From Chamaecrista fasciculata (taxonomy: Eukaryota > Streptophyta > Magnoliopsida > Fabales > Fabaceae), in the NCBI GenBank assembly GCA_003254925.1, contig QANZ01029088.1, forward strand, positions 360,256-424,255: a stretch of DNA of 64,000 bases, written 5' to 3'. Below the pieces are notes generated by a model. The model made no database searches. It saw only the letters and a list, made by a program, of their open reading frames with translations, and had not been told where the DNA came from. Below, piece after piece: positions 1 through 11,875 of the stretch (position 1 is its first letter; each line of letters starts with the position of its first letter). The translations under genes and the position numbers were made by a program.

Positions 1-129
1 GTAACACAACCATGACACGCCATACCAGCCGCCATCCATCCTCAGGAGAACGTCGTCTTCAGCGACAGTTTGTTCTTCTTCTCCTCCAAAGAAAGCATGT
101 GGTCGATTCGTTTCTCCAGTACCAAAAAT

Positions 130-2120
130 CGAGGTATATTATAGAATTTTAGAGTAGAAAAATGTGTATTATTATTTCAATAAAGCAGTTGTACAAGCAT
201 ATGTATACAGAAAGTTGCTAACTCTATCTAAGCTACGAACTAACTCTACTTACTTACAAACTAACCCTGCTTGTGAACTGACTAATAATTACAACTTAAC
301 TAAAAACAACAAACTACAACCAAAAATAATTAATTAAATATTTCTACACCCCTCCCCCCCTTTTCCTCAAGTTGAAAATTGGTTGTAATCTACCAAACTC
401 AACTTGGAAATCAAATTAGGAAAACGAGCAACAATTGAAGGCTTAGTGAAGACATCAGCCAACTGAACCTTAGAAGCCTCTGTGTTTGAGGTTGGATAAG
501 TTTAGCAATAGCTTAGGCCCATTTCAATTCATAAGCTGTAGAAGTGAGACTTCTATACTCAGCCTCTGCAAGCTTCGAGAGATGGTGCATTGTGTTGCAC
601 TAAATTTTGATTAATGAGTTTTTAATCAATTAGTTATTTATTTGTTAATTAAATGAGATTAAGTTTTTTATAATGTCAAATATTTACTTCATCAATCTCA
701 AGTCTGAAATTTGACTCCTAAAAGTGATTTGTTCACTTTATGCTTTTGCAAACAACTTTCCTTGTTTTTCGGCTTTTACCATTTTTGGAAAAAAATGTTG
801 TACCGCACTTATTTCCTTTTGAGGAAACACTCCTCTGTTGTCTGTGTGATGCAGGAGCTGAAGTATAAAAAGGCAAAATGTCAACTACTCTGCTTATCAA
901 CACTCTCAAGCAATTTGAAAAGACCAAAGCTACTGTGTTGAAGGTAATGAAATGTTGTGTGTTATCAGAACCAAAATATAGACGGTAAGGAAGCAGAAAA
1001 TATGAAAAGCTCCATCAAGCATTTAATGCAAGGCTAAAGTGAAGATTGGCAAAGATTTCGTGATGGACTCTATGCTCTGCTGATCAGAAGGAACGTTGCA
1101 CAATTGATCCGTTGAAGCTCTATCCCTAACGGCTACTTCCTCAAGTGTCTATATAAAGAAGAATCAGACCAAGAATTGAAGATAATGCCAAGCTAAACAT
1201 TCTATACACTCTTCTTTGTTCTCTTCATTCATTAGCTTAGTGCTAGCAGCCTTAGTGACTATTCTCTTAGTGAGAAAAACACATCCTCTTCTACTTGTTC
1301 TGTGTAGTTCTTAGAAGGCTATTCTAGCTTCCTGCGTTAAACCCTTTGGATGAGCCTTTGTGTTTGAGGCTGGATAGGTTTGACAATAGCTTAGAAAGCT
1401 TCTAGTGGGATATTGGATTGTGATTGCACTTGTGATCCATAAAACCGTGATCGGTGAACCTCGGAGATAAGGGTTAGCTCTTGTACTGGTTACCCAAAGT
1501 TTATAAAAACACTCTTGTTGTGTGCTTGAGGAGTGGACATAGCATCAGGTGCAAACTTGGTGTGAACCACTATATATGCTGGTGTGGTCTTCCTGAAACT
1601 CTTACCTCCTTATCTGTTATTTCCTAAATGTGTGTGATGCAGGAAATTCTTTTAAAGAAGTGTTTTGGTAAAAACTGAAAAGTTCGAAAATACTAATTCA
1701 CCCCCTCTTGGTTGTTTATTTGACTAACACATTGTTTCTTAGTTTTCCAGGAAACAAGACATTTTCCTAAGAAAACACAGAAACCAGTTATTGAACGCCT
1801 AGTACAGGGCATGAAGTCCAATCTATATCACAAAAGTCTTCAACATTCAATGAATTGTTAGTAGGATAAAATAAACCTTTTGCAGGCTATTGTTTAAGAT
1901 ACTTCAATACACGTAAAGCAGTCTCCCAGTGAACCTGATATGGTTCATGAACATACTGACTCAAATGTTGAGTAACAAAAGCAAGATCAGGGCGAGTGAA
2001 ACCCAAATACAAGAGCCTACCAACAAGTCTTCTATACTTGTCTGGTTCAGAAAGTTTAGTACCACCAACAAGCATCAATTTAGTAGAGGTAAACAGGGGT
2101 ATTTCAACTGGTTTAGATCT
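130..2120 (-). mobile_element. Ty1/copia fragment (fossil), split by a solo LTR
   Basis: Read on the minus strand, about 2120-1735 encodes the end of a copia reverse transcriptase and the start of RNase H (VGRLLYLGFTRPDLAFV, then a CTRRSITGFCVFLG-like stretch). About 592-480 continues with an AEAEYRSLTSTAYELKW-like RNase H motif. These two parts join in the family order once the solo LTR at 593-1729 is ignored. A purine-rich tract (minus strand) at about 350-365 is followed by a TGTAGAAATA-type LTR start near 349, so 130-349 is probably part of the 3' LTR. The copy is partial, clearly broken and older than the LTR inserted in it. Confidence 0.75.
593..1729. mobile_element. Solo LTR, 1137 bp, with 5-bp target duplication
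   Basis: The sequence starts TGTTGCACTAAA and ends GACTAACA. It is flanked on both sides by the 5-bp direct repeat CATTG (588-592 and 1730-1734), the signature of retroviral-type integration followed by LTR-LTR recombination. A second member of the family lies inverted at 25665-26790. The inner end carries the phrase TTCACCCCCTCTTGG, seen in SIRE/Maximus-type copia LTRs, so a copia origin is likely but not proved. It is inserted in the copia fragment around it. Confidence 0.85.
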
Positions 2121-2365
2121 TGTGAGTATCAATCTCTCTTCTTCTCCGGTTTTTGTTTTGGATTCCAATATTAGATTGGAGAAAGGAAAAATATACCTTC
2201 TCTGTTCGTCTCACTCTCTCTCTTTTTCTTTCTCTCACTCTCACTCTCTTTATTCCTGCATGATTATTTCGCACTATCTCAAACCACCGCATCGACTTCT
2301 CCTCTGTCTCTTCCCAACACGATGTTGTTCCGCTCAACCGTTGGACAAGCTTCCGGCTTGAGGCC

Positions 2366-2500
2366 ATGGACGACGATTTCGATAATCTCTTTCGCAGTGC
2401 AGGGCTCTCTTGCCCCAAAGACTTCGATTGGGAAGCCCAAAAGCCCCGCTTCACCTTTCCAGCTAAGAAGGCCAATGATGAAATTTTCGGTGAATTTGAG
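2366..2500 (+). pseudogene. Unassigned exon-like fragment (45 codons)
   Basis: An ATG at 2366 opens a 45-codon frame (MDDDFDNLFRSAGLSC...NDEIFGEFE) that ends exactly at a GAG|GT donor-like site at 2500/2501. It is preceded by a CT-rich leader (about 2205-2260), as in plant 5' UTRs. The peptide is acidic and uses ordinary plant codons, unlike the AT-rich flanks. I do not recognise the family. No convincing second exon follows: within 300 bp the sequence becomes a LINE tail. It is best read as the first exon of a broken or captured gene; a short functional gene is less likely. Confidence 0.35.
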
Positions 2501-2784
2501 GTTATATATATATATATATGTTAAATTGTCTGTTTAGGCGTTGCTGTGAATTTGGTGAAATTCTTGCTTATGGGACTGAAGTGGATTTTATCATCTTTTT
2601 ACATATTATGACATCATTGGTTTTTGTAGGTAATTTATGATAAAATGACTATGTGGTTTTGCCGTTGCCAAGATTGAATCAGATTCTCTTTGCTGAAAGC
2701 TACACGTTGAATTATCTCATATAGTGTCATGTTTGAGAAAGGGGTCTAGTTTTAGCTTGGCCAAATAATCTGAGGCTAACTCAA

Positions 2785-3377
2785 CGCCAATGGTGGCCTC
2801 CGGCAGTCAGTTCATGTTGTGGGTTGCGGTGGTCTTCTTGGGGATGCAAACGGCCGGTGGCTTGGAGGATTTCTCAGATTCCTCGACTCGTGCTCCATTC
2901 TTAGAGCCAAAGCGTGGACTGTGCTTGAGGTGATGCATCTCGCGAAGGATTTGGGCATCCAGCTACTGGAGGTGGAGAGTGATTCTCTGAGTTTGGTCTC
3001 TGCCATTAATGATGGCGAGTGTGGTATTGTCAACGTTCGTGGTATCGTCGGAGAGATTTCTAGGCTCACGAGTGATTTCAGAGGTTGTAATTTTCGTCAC
3101 ATTTGGCGTGAGGCTATTTGGGTAATCTTGCTTGTGATTCACTAGGTGATGGTGAGGAGGTGCAAATCTATTCGCCGCCGTAGGGAATTGCTCATCTATT
3201 GTTAAGGGATTCGATGGGTTTGGGTGAGGAGAGGCTTGTGGGTGTCGGCTAGGCTGTTGATTTTTGGTTTGGCTGGTGTTCCTTTGGTGTTTTTGCGTTT
3301 TGTGTTGCTGGTGCCGCTTTTGGGTGTTGGTTTGCGTTTTGTTCTAGCCTTTTATGCCCATTCTTACAAAAAAAAAA
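2785..3377 (+). mobile_element. L1-type LINE, 3' end with RNase H-like domain
   Basis: From about 2800 to 3145 the plus strand encodes the RVT_3/RNase H-like domain found at the end of plant L1 LINE ORF2 (GGLLGDANGRWLGGF, then VESDSLSLVSAINDGE, then FRHIWREA). About 200 bp of 3' UTR and a run of ten A residues at 3368-3377 follow. The 5' part is missing, the usual result of incomplete reverse transcription. The frame is lost after the REA motif, so the copy is dead. Confidence 0.8.
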
Positions 3378-3383
3378 TTTAAT

Positions 3384-4350
3384 CTTATTACACCCGAAAT
3401 GCGATAGCATGGCACGAAAAGAGAGTTAAAACGAGTTTCGAAAATATTTTCAAAAACAACGTTTTGACATGGAGTCGCCACTAAAATTTTTAAGGAAAAC
3501 TTTAGAAAACCTTTTCAAAAATAATTTCACAAACTGGTCTTAAAAATCTGAGTTGAGTTCAGGAATTGGTACATGTGGGGAAGAGTTGAGTTTGGGAGTT
3601 GTTACATGTGAGAAAGGTGCTAGGTACCCCACAACGTCTAATTACCAAATTGTGCAATTTAATTATATGTGCCATAAATACCCTTAAACAATCAAATTCA
3701 AAACGCGAGAAGCTTGGATGATCGGACTTGACGAAAGAACTGAATCCAAGGGCTTACGTACCCCTTAAATGGATCAAAGTCCACGTAGTTTGTCTAGAAA
3801 ACAGTGTGAGTTGGTTTATTTTAGTTAGAGCGAAAGATAATGAGACAAGTGAGTTGATTTGATTTTATTATGAAATCTCAAGTTCTCTCACTTCTTTCTC
3901 TCATGGTTTTTTTCTCTTTTTTGATTTTTTTGAGTTTTATTGAAAAATATTTTTTATTATTCTAAATGATAATCTAAGAAACATATTTTTATATTTTTAG
4001 AAATTATGATTGGAATGAAAATATGTTTTTTGGGTTTTTTTAATGATCATGAAAAGTTTATAAAAAAACCAAAAATCCTAAAAAGAGAGAAAATTAATTT
4101 CTTAATTTTAAGGATAAAACATTGATTCGTTGGAACACAAATTCGTCACACAAAATCACAAAAAATACATAAATTGCATAATTTAAACGTGCAACACAAA
4201 TCCTAACGTATCCTAAGTCCTCTTCTCACCATCACCGATTAACGGTCGCATATAGTGAGACAATTTCTTACACCGTAGGGTAGAGGCCTAACGAGCCACC
4301 TCACATGGAAGTCGAGCACCTCTTCTACCCATGATAAGTGTAAGTATCCT
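3384..4350. repeat. Unclassified repeat-like stretch
   Basis: No coding region of note. Phrases such as GGAGTCGCCACT (about 3472) and AGGTACCCCACAACG (about 3621) resemble parts of plant Ty3/gypsy LTR or untranslated regions, so it may be a decayed remnant of such an element. I could not find its ends. Confidence 0.3.
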
Positions 4351-4375
4351 TAGACTTTCTAAATATATGAAACAA

Positions 4376-5110
4376 TTAGTAATCTCTAAAATGCATGATT
4401 TTATAGAATAAGAGAGGAATTAGTAAAAAAAAAGATAGAAGGAAAAAGAAATGAAAATAAAAATTAAAACTAAAACTAAATAATGAAAATATAAATAAAA
4501 ACAAAGGAAAACCAAAATAAACTAAAAACAAAATAATGAGAAAAAATAAGGAAAAAAATGAAACAAGATTAAAACAAAAGGAATAAAAACAAATAATATA
4601 AATATAACAAAAGAAAATAACAAAAACTAACACTAAATATTAGAAATGAAAATACAATAAAATAAAGTAAACAAGTAAAACAAAATTAAAATAAGATGAA
4701 AAGAAGAAAAAAGATAAGATAAAATAAAATAAAATAAAATAAATAAAAATAAAATAAAACAAAAAAAACTAAACAATAGAAATAAAGATAAAACAAAATA
4801 AAATCAAGAAAAAATGTGAACAAATAAAATCAAGATGAAATAAAAAATGGATAATATAAATAAAAAAAATAAAAAGAAATAACATAAAATAAAGCAACAA
4901 CTAAATAATGAAAATGAAGATAAAAGTAAAATAAGAGTTAAAAATAGTATAAACAAATAAAAATAAAGCAAAAAATAAATAAATAAATAAATAAATAATA
5001 AAAAAAGAAGAACAAAATGATAACAAAACGAAAAAGAAAAAAAAAAGAAAATTGAGGAAAGAGAGAGAAAGGAAATAAAACAAAAAGAAAAAAAAAAAGG
5101 GAGAGAATCA
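4376..5110. repeat. A-rich low-complexity tract
   Basis: About 730 bp made almost only of AAAATAAA/AAATAAAAT-type words on the plus strand. Long minus-strand reading frames here encode only F/L/S/I-rich low-complexity peptides and are not genes. Confidence 0.85.
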
Positions 5111-5164
5111 GAGAAACAAGAGTAGGGGTCTTCCAGAGTTTAGACACTGCATTTTTGGCTTTAT

Positions 5165-5165
<1 letters not shown>

Positions 5166-5217
<52 letters not shown>
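5166..5217. repeat. (CT)n microsatellite
   Basis: About 25 uninterrupted CT dinucleotides next to the A-rich tract. Confidence 0.95.
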
Positions 5218-5221
<4 letters not shown>

Positions 5222-6197
5222 CGTTTTGATCTTGTTTGATCCTAACTTTCTTTCTTTTACTTTCCAATGGATAAAATCACATGATTGTCCATCATATGTT
5301 CTTCATTTTAGGAACGAAAGAGGAAGCTTCATGAAGAGGGAGAGAAGACATGGACCAAATTAATAAAATGGTCTCTATTTTCACTAAATAAAGCTTCTTT
5401 TTTTTAAAATACTAAAATCACCTCTAATGTTTTCTCTTCCCAAGAATGCCTTCTGTTGAGTATCTATTCTTAAATTAGCTATTATACTTTTCTGAATTTT
5501 CATTTAGTGAAAATAGACATCGGGTTGAAGCTTTATTTTTTTTAGAGTGTTTGGAGATTAGAATCATGAGGTTGAAAGCTTCATAAGAAATGTGGGATTC
5601 TTATTTTATTATTATTATTTTGTTCTTTTTTCTTCAATTTTCATTTTTTTTAATTTTTTAAAAATAAAAATTTAATCCTAATATTTTGATTTAGATTTTT
5701 TGACCGGATAAAATACATTGCGTACAAATCTAAAGGCTGAACATTGTCGACTTGAGCTCAAACTGGATCCACGTGTCGTATATTAGTGAGAACAGTGTGC
5801 TTGTCTATGTGAGCTTTGTCTATGGTTTTCCAAGATCTGACCTCTCTTATGTGTTGTGGAAAAATGTGGCATCTACTATGAATTTATTGAAAATATTTAT
5901 ATTTGAAGTTAAAATCTTTTAAAACATATGCATTAAAGCATTTTTAATAAAAAAACTAAAACACATTTATAAAATATTTTTGTATAATATATTTGATAAA
6001 ATCGAAAAATATTTTGTACTTGATTTTTTTAATATATTTTTCACGAGTAGGCTTGTAGAGTTGTGGTGTTCTAATTTTAGTTTCCTTTCATTATTATTTT
6101 AACAATAAGACAAGTTTTTACTTAGTTTTGAGTTTTGACCCTCCCCTTCCCCATATATAGGGGAACATATGTCCGATAAGGATTTACTGGACCGTTA
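5218..6197. other. Intergenic, no gene seen
   Basis: AT-rich sequence without a supported gene. A short inverted pair, CTATTTTCACTAAAT near 5378 and its complement near 5505, could form a small hairpin. Confidence 0.5.
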
Positions 6198-6432
6198 ATT
6201 TATAATGCAAATTTTGATTCTTGACATAGAATGCAATGGATTATGAGTTAATAAGATAATGACACGTGGAAAAGTTAGTTGTATGCAACTCATTATGTGA
6301 CTTCATACACAGGTTTGATTGGTTAAAATTATTATTTTTTTTTATTTTTTAACGTTAAATTATATCAATGGCTATAATTATGCTACATCAGCAATTGCAT
6401 CTCATGTCAAGAATTAAATTTTGCATCTAACT
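6198..6432. mobile_element. Probable small MITE with TIRs
   Basis: The left end (ATGCAAATTTTGATTCTTGA) and right end (TCAAGAATTAAATTTTGCAT) are imperfect inverted repeats about 40 bp long. I found no clear target duplication, so the superfamily is open. Confidence 0.45.
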
Positions 6433-6489
6433 AACCCCATATTTAACACAACTGCATATTTATTACAAATATTTTTTAAATAATTAAAA

Positions 6490-6865
6490 GGCAAAAGTAT
6501 TTGTTTTTGTCCCTAAACTTTACACCAATTATTAATTTCATCCTCAATCTCTTTTTTATGGTCAATTTTATCTATGATGTTTTACATTATAGTCAATTTT
6601 ATATTTTGAATATTTTTTTAATAAATTAAAAGGCAGGTTTCATCCTATTTTTCAATCTAAGTTAGAATTTAATTTTTTTTTCTATCAATTTTACACTACA
6701 TGTCATTAGCCACGAAGAATTTGTGGTTAATATTTTTTCTAAAGTAAAAGTGAAAAATAAAATTTATCAAAATGTGACACAATGAGAACGAAATTGACCG
6801 AAAAAAATATTGGGAACGAATTTGATAGTTGGTGCAAAATTTCTGACCAAAAAAGTGCTTTTGCC
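6490..6865. mobile_element. Mutator-type MITE, 376 bp, perfect 9-bp TSD
   Basis: The ends GGCAAAAGTA and AGTGCTTTTGCC are inverted repeats with long imperfect TIRs behind them. TAATTAAAA occurs directly outside both ends (6481-6489 and 6866-6874). A 9-bp duplication is the mark of Mutator-like elements. There is no coding capacity. Confidence 0.85.
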
Positions 6866-7084
6866 TAATTAAAATGAGAGAAAAGGCACTTAACTTTATG
6901 GGTAAATTACAAATTAGGTACTTGTGGTTAGGTCGAATCTCACATCACTGTCGTGTGGTTTAAAAAATCTCACTTTGGGTACTTGAGGCATGTGCCGTTT
7001 AGCAATTAGGGTATCTGTGGTTTTATTCCGTCAATTTTAACGGAAAATGCTGATATAACGCTCACGTGACTCAGTGAAAAATAA

Positions 7085-7697
7085 AATTTTGGTCCACGAA
7101 CTATGGGATAAGTTTCATTTTGGTCCTAAAACTATTTTTTATTTCATTTTGGTCCTCAAACTTTCATATTTGTCCCTTATTTTATCTCAAAAATGTTATT
7201 TCATTTGGTTTACGCCGTTATTTCTAACCTAAATAATTAAGATAAATTATTTCTCTCTCAAATATAGGAGTGATCACGGGCTGGATCGAGCCGAACTTGA
7301 GACCCGACTCGGTTAAACTCAGGCCGGACCATCGGATCCGACCGAACCAAACAGGGCTACTTTATTTTAAAAAAAAAAATTCATATTTTTTATTTAACTA
7401 TTTATTTTATGTATTTTATATGTTTTTGTTCACCCCTACTCAAGTAGGTAATAATAAGTGAATTGATAAAGAGAGAAAGAAAAATTTTCTTTCTTAGTTA
7501 CAAATTGGAGATAAATTTGTGGTTGATTTTTTTTATCTCTAATTTATTACTAAGAATAATGGTAAAAATTCCTATAAAATCACATTTTGAAAATGAAAAC
7601 GGAAAAAATGTAAAAGTTTGAGGACAAAAATGAAACTAAAAATAGCATTTATGATCAAAATGAAACTTACCCCATAATTTAAGAACCAAAAAAGAGA
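7085..7697. mobile_element. TIR element nested in the 6900-7964 element
   Basis: The left arm (TTTTGGTCCACGAACTATGG, then AAGTTTCATTTTGGTCC) is mirrored by the right arm (GATCAAAATGAAACTTACCCC, then AAGAACCAAAA). This type of arm, with repeated TTTTGGTCC words, recurs through the window in Mutator-type MITEs. No target duplication was identified. Confidence 0.6.
7265..7438. mobile_element. hAT-type MITE, innermost of a three-level nest
   Basis: 174 bp with ends TAGGAGTGATCA and TTCACCCCTA, imperfect inverted repeats of the T/CAGGGRTG type used by hAT elements. The flanks CTCAAATA (7257-7264) and CTCAAGTA (7439-7446) agree at 7 of 8 positions, fitting the 8-bp hAT duplication. The interior is locally GC-rich (about 7272-7350). 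Confidence 0.65.
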
Positions 7698-8339
7698 TTT
7701 TAACGTTAGAGTAGAAACCAACGACTAAGATGCAAGAAAAACCAACGGTTAAAATGCAATAGAAATCGACGGCTACGATACATTGAAAATTGATGCCTAA
7801 GATTGCATCACGTCACATTTTCCCTTAAAATTAACAGAACAAAAACACAAGTATCCTAATTGCTAAACGGAGCATATCTCAGGTACCTAAAGTGAAAATT
7901 TTTAAACCACACGGCAATGATGTGAGATTCGGCTAACCACATAAACCTAATTTGTAATTTACCCTAACTTTATTATGGATCCCATACAATAAGCAGCTTG
8001 TATGATCCAAATCCAACGATGATCAAAGTTGCCAAATTTAAACTTAAAAGATAGGTCAATTCAACTGCTTGGATTCGCAGTGTGCTGCCCTGCTTTCAAA
8101 GATGAACTATAAGCTTTTTTCTGCCCAAGCTAGAATAAAATGGACAAGGGCATCATAAGTAGTAGGAGTATTAAATATATTTACTATCAGACTCTAAACA
8201 AAACATAACATGTAAACAATTTTCACTAATCAACATTTAATTATTAATCCAAAAGTCTTCCTCCATTGTCTTACTTTTATTTAAAACTTTGACTTTAAAC
8301 ACACACACAACATTAACTGTTGAGTGTTGATACTTATTT

Positions 8340-8587
8340 AAAGCAAATATTCATTAACAGGGAAGATATCACAAGCTGTTTATTACATGTTCCATAGAAC
8401 TAACATACACTATGCCATATGGATTATGGACTTTCTCAGCAGCTGAAACGCAGGTAATCTGAACTCTTCAATGGTTGACTCAACAACGGCAAGTGAGAAA
8501 TCTATGCCAAAAACTAAGCTTACTCGGTGCGTCAAGGAATGAGAAGTCTATTTATTCAAGTATGAAGTACCATCTTGCAGAGATTTA
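8340..8587 (-). other. Arginase 3' UTR (approximate)
   Basis: Sequence after the arginase stop codon on the minus strand; the poly(A) site is not determined. AATAAA-like words are present in this AT-rich stretch. Confidence 0.5.
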
Positions 8588-11500
8588 TCATTTTGAAATC
8601 TTCGCTGCTAGTTCTCTCACCAGCTTGGCAGCTACCATGGCAGTCATTCCATCGACAGTGTCACGTTGAGGGTTAAATTCAACGACATCTGCAGCAACGA
8701 CATCACCTTGGAGATTGTGCAGGATGTTGAGGACATCACGAAACGAAAGACCCCCTGGCTCGATATGAGATACTCCGGGAGCAAAGGCAGGATCAAGACA
8801 ATCCACATCTATTGAAATGTATACACCTTTCACACCTTCCCCTAGTTTCTGCAAAAGAAAAATATATAATAATTATGTTTCCAAATTCCTACATTTATGT
8901 CTCTGAATCAAGCCATTAGTCCAAATAGATAGCACATCAACATGTAAAAGTTCTGAGTATCTATGCTTGACAGATAGAGTCACATGAAATAAAGTGCACA
9001 CACGTGTATGTACTATGAATGAGGATAGAGAGAGAGAGAGAGACCAAGTTTTCTAAAAAGTGACGATCTCTGGAAAATGTTCGCATTTCGAACTGCTCTA
9101 CTCCAAATCTTTTGCCTTGTTCCCGTCCTTCAGGGTTTATTGATCTTATACCTACCTGAAACACAATAATGAGCCAGAAGAATATGAAGAATATCGTCAG
9201 AAAATAACTAAACAATTACTAACTCAGCCTGCCGTGATAGATTTATCAAATGAAACTAATATCACGATTAGTGATGAAGCAAATCAAGAAAATGAAGCTA
9301 ATTAAACCATTCATCATTTCCTTTCCATGTTGCTTTTCTTGAAATCTCCCTGTTCTACGTAATTTATTCATCTCAGAGAAAGTGCAGGGTCATTTTGAGA
9401 CTCGGGTAGAATATAAGATAACTAACTTCCAATAGAATCTGTGATTTATAACAGAGATCACATAGCTGTTTTAAAGGGAAGTTCAGTTCACAGAACTCAA
9501 ACTCGTTGGATGAATCACACACCATTGCAAACAATTTGTAGTAGTTCAAACTATTCAACAAGAAGGAATAATAAAGATATAAGCAGAGATGCAGCTATCT
9601 TGTTATCTTATTAGGTTGGATAAAGAATTAAGCTCCTTCATTTGTAACATGAAATATGCAGAAGCTAAATCATGCAAAGTTGCAAACCCATTTCTATTTG
9701 TCTTCTCTGAAGATTAAGTCTTGACTGACTTAAGTTTATCATCTAAATAAAAGATAATTCAAGGCTCTAATGTGTCCTAAACCAGTGAATCAGAGTGATA
9801 ATATTTTACACTGAACCTCTTTTTAGGAAGCTTTAAAAAATCAATAAACAGTCTCAAGAATATAAAATCTGTAAATATTATGAGAACAAAAAATTGCCTG
9901 CAAAAGCCGCCGGGCATAGCCACCCTCCATGATTCGGGCAAAAGAAGATGCATGTGAATATTTGTTTCCTTCAAAGGCATCATAGATATCAGGATGTGCA
10001 TCCAAATGTAGAATATCAACAGGTCCTCCAAGCTTCTCGGACACAGCTCTGACAACAGGATAAGAAATTGAATGGTCCCCACCTAAAACCAACGGCCGTA
10101 ATGGATCCTAGAAGAACATAGACATAATGAAAAATAAGATGTCAACAGACAGGTTGTAGGAAGACATTATGTTTCTTTTTTTTGCTACAAATAATTTAAT
10201 TCAATAATTCATGTGATAGAATTTTTTTTTTATCAAACAAGCTAAATACAAACACAAAATAGCATTTATAAACAAGTGAAGCCTTTTATGAAACAAATCC
10301 ATTATGTCAAATATAACAATGCGAGTTCCAAATCATATGGATTATTTTCCAACCACGTTCAAATTATCACCAATAAGACAAATCTATCGTTAAACATATT
10401 ATCTATTTACTGTATTAATTGAATGGCTAGAATCAAGGAACTACAGATCTGGCTCAGTTAAGGACGGAGCAAAGCAAAAGCAATTTTTTATGACCAATCA
10501 ATCAATGTGTGTTCACTCATTACAATTGATGACGATTTCAAATGAATGATAATTTAGATTTAAGACTTCATCTTATTCTGGAACTCCAGTTATAGTTGAA
10601 TTGAGGCTATGAAAAACGAGCATGCCATGCAACAAGAACTGTAGAGCAGGAAGTTTCAAGTGCTCTGATTTCTCCATTTACCGTCTCCACAAACACACTG
10701 AGATACCTGAAGCATTCAACTACGGGAAGAATGCTGATAATTCTAAAGCAAAAGATTCCAGATAGATTTTCTAAATGATATCAAAATGAAACTGTAAAGA
10801 ATTAATTATGAAATATTTGTCTGGACTCTATCAATTTAAATTTATATAAATTGAGACAGATTTCATGGAAGAATGATAGTTTACTTCCTCCATTACTAGC
10901 TTGACAGATTCACTGATAACACTCATCAATCTGTCGTCTTCTACACCGCAGTCTCGAATTTCTTGGACAGGGACATCACCAACATCAGTTAGCACCCGTG
11001 GGTCAGTTAATTCCTTTCCTGCATTATCAGCATCAAGCTACTTTAAGTCATGAACTATCACACCCAAAATAAAAAGGCCCAGAATGAATTTTTGTGAAAG
11101 CACTCAAGCAAGACAATAAATCAGTGAGGTGTATGAGTACCCAATTACAGATATTGTTCCACATTCTTGAACCACCATAGGAGTGAAAATAAATAATAAT
11201 AGGTAACCAGGTATAATACAGAAATTACAGTTGTACTTTGAGTGAAAAGGCAATATTTGCACCAATTCTTATGGAAATGGTTAGGATTCCTGGATCTCTA
11301 TCCTAAGAAGTTTGGTGCAGAGAATTCCTGAATCTAAATATGCAAGATATGGACCAACCTAAACTTAAACCCTTACTGAGAGTTCGACTCTAAGTCCTAA
11401 GGCAAACCATATGCTTACCTTCTTCAGTTGATGAGTTTGTACTACCACACCAAATGGCCTCCCTAATGCGAGGAGGTGCAAATGCAGGCCCTTGAAGGAA

Positions 11501-11875
11501 TGACGAATTATGTCCCAGAGGAACTCCAAGAAGAGATGGGCATGCTACAGCACCCCCTAAAGCACGCACAAGTTCTCCCTGAGGAAAAGCAACTTCAAAG
11601 CTTATTATAATCACCCTGGTCTATCAATGGTTATAACAATAATGGGCCAAATGACATGATAAAAAGATAGAAGAGACTTTAATCAAACAGGATAAAAAAG
11701 CGTTCAAAATTCTAATAAAACGGTGACTTGCCTTAAGCTTTGCTCTTTCACGAATAAGTGTAAGTGAAGCATCTATCACACGATTTTGGCCTTTCTCCAG
11801 CAAAGCAGTAGGTACATTTGGAGCATTTAATTTCTGCAAGTAATGGATGCCTCTGCGTGCTATATTATATGACAT
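8588..11875 (-). CDS. ARGAH: Arginase, plant mitochondrial type, 339 aa in 6 coding exons
   Basis: It hydrolyses L-arginine to L-ornithine and urea, in plants normally in mitochondria. Coding exons (minus): 11875-11732, 11578-11419, 11018-10885, 10107-9898, 9155-9045, 8848-8588; they total 1020 nt and stay in frame. The ureohydrolase signatures are present: LGGDHSIS, DAHPDIYD and SIDVDCLDPAFAPG, with the His and Asp residues that bind the two manganese ions. The length matches plant arginases (about 340 aa). The start is MSYNIARRG, a basic, targeting-like N terminus; an in-frame ATG further upstream lies in the leader intron. The exon starting at 9155 continues RRLLQ with VGIRSI, as in the family. 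Two introns use GC instead of GT: AAG|GCAAGT at 11732/11731 and CAG|GCAATT at 9898/9897. Another donor is GTCTCT, running into a CT repeat. All known active-site motifs are intact, so the gene looks functional. Confidence 0.95.
10108..10884 (-). other. Arginase intron 4 (777 bp)
   Basis: Intron between the exons ending VMEE and starting DPLRPLV; GTAAAC donor, TTCTAG acceptor. No inserted element recognised. Confidence 0.8.

Larger units (their letters stand above)
6900..7964. mobile_element. Mutator-type element, 1065 bp, perfect 9-bp TSD
   Basis: It begins GGGTAAATTACAAATTAGGT and ends with the near-complement AATTTGTAATTTACCC; the TIRs run for about 150 bp. TAACTTTAT flanks it on both sides (6891-6899 and 7965-7973). 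It encodes nothing recognisable and is filled with a second TIR element (about 7085-7697), which holds a third (7265-7438). Confidence 0.88.

Noticed and set aside
733-941. Overlapping short frames as genes
   Set aside because: They fall inside the solo LTR and match no family I know.
4376-5267. Long minus-strand reading frames
   Set aside because: They encode F/L/S/I-rich or RE-repeat low-complexity peptides from A-rich and CT-repeat DNA.
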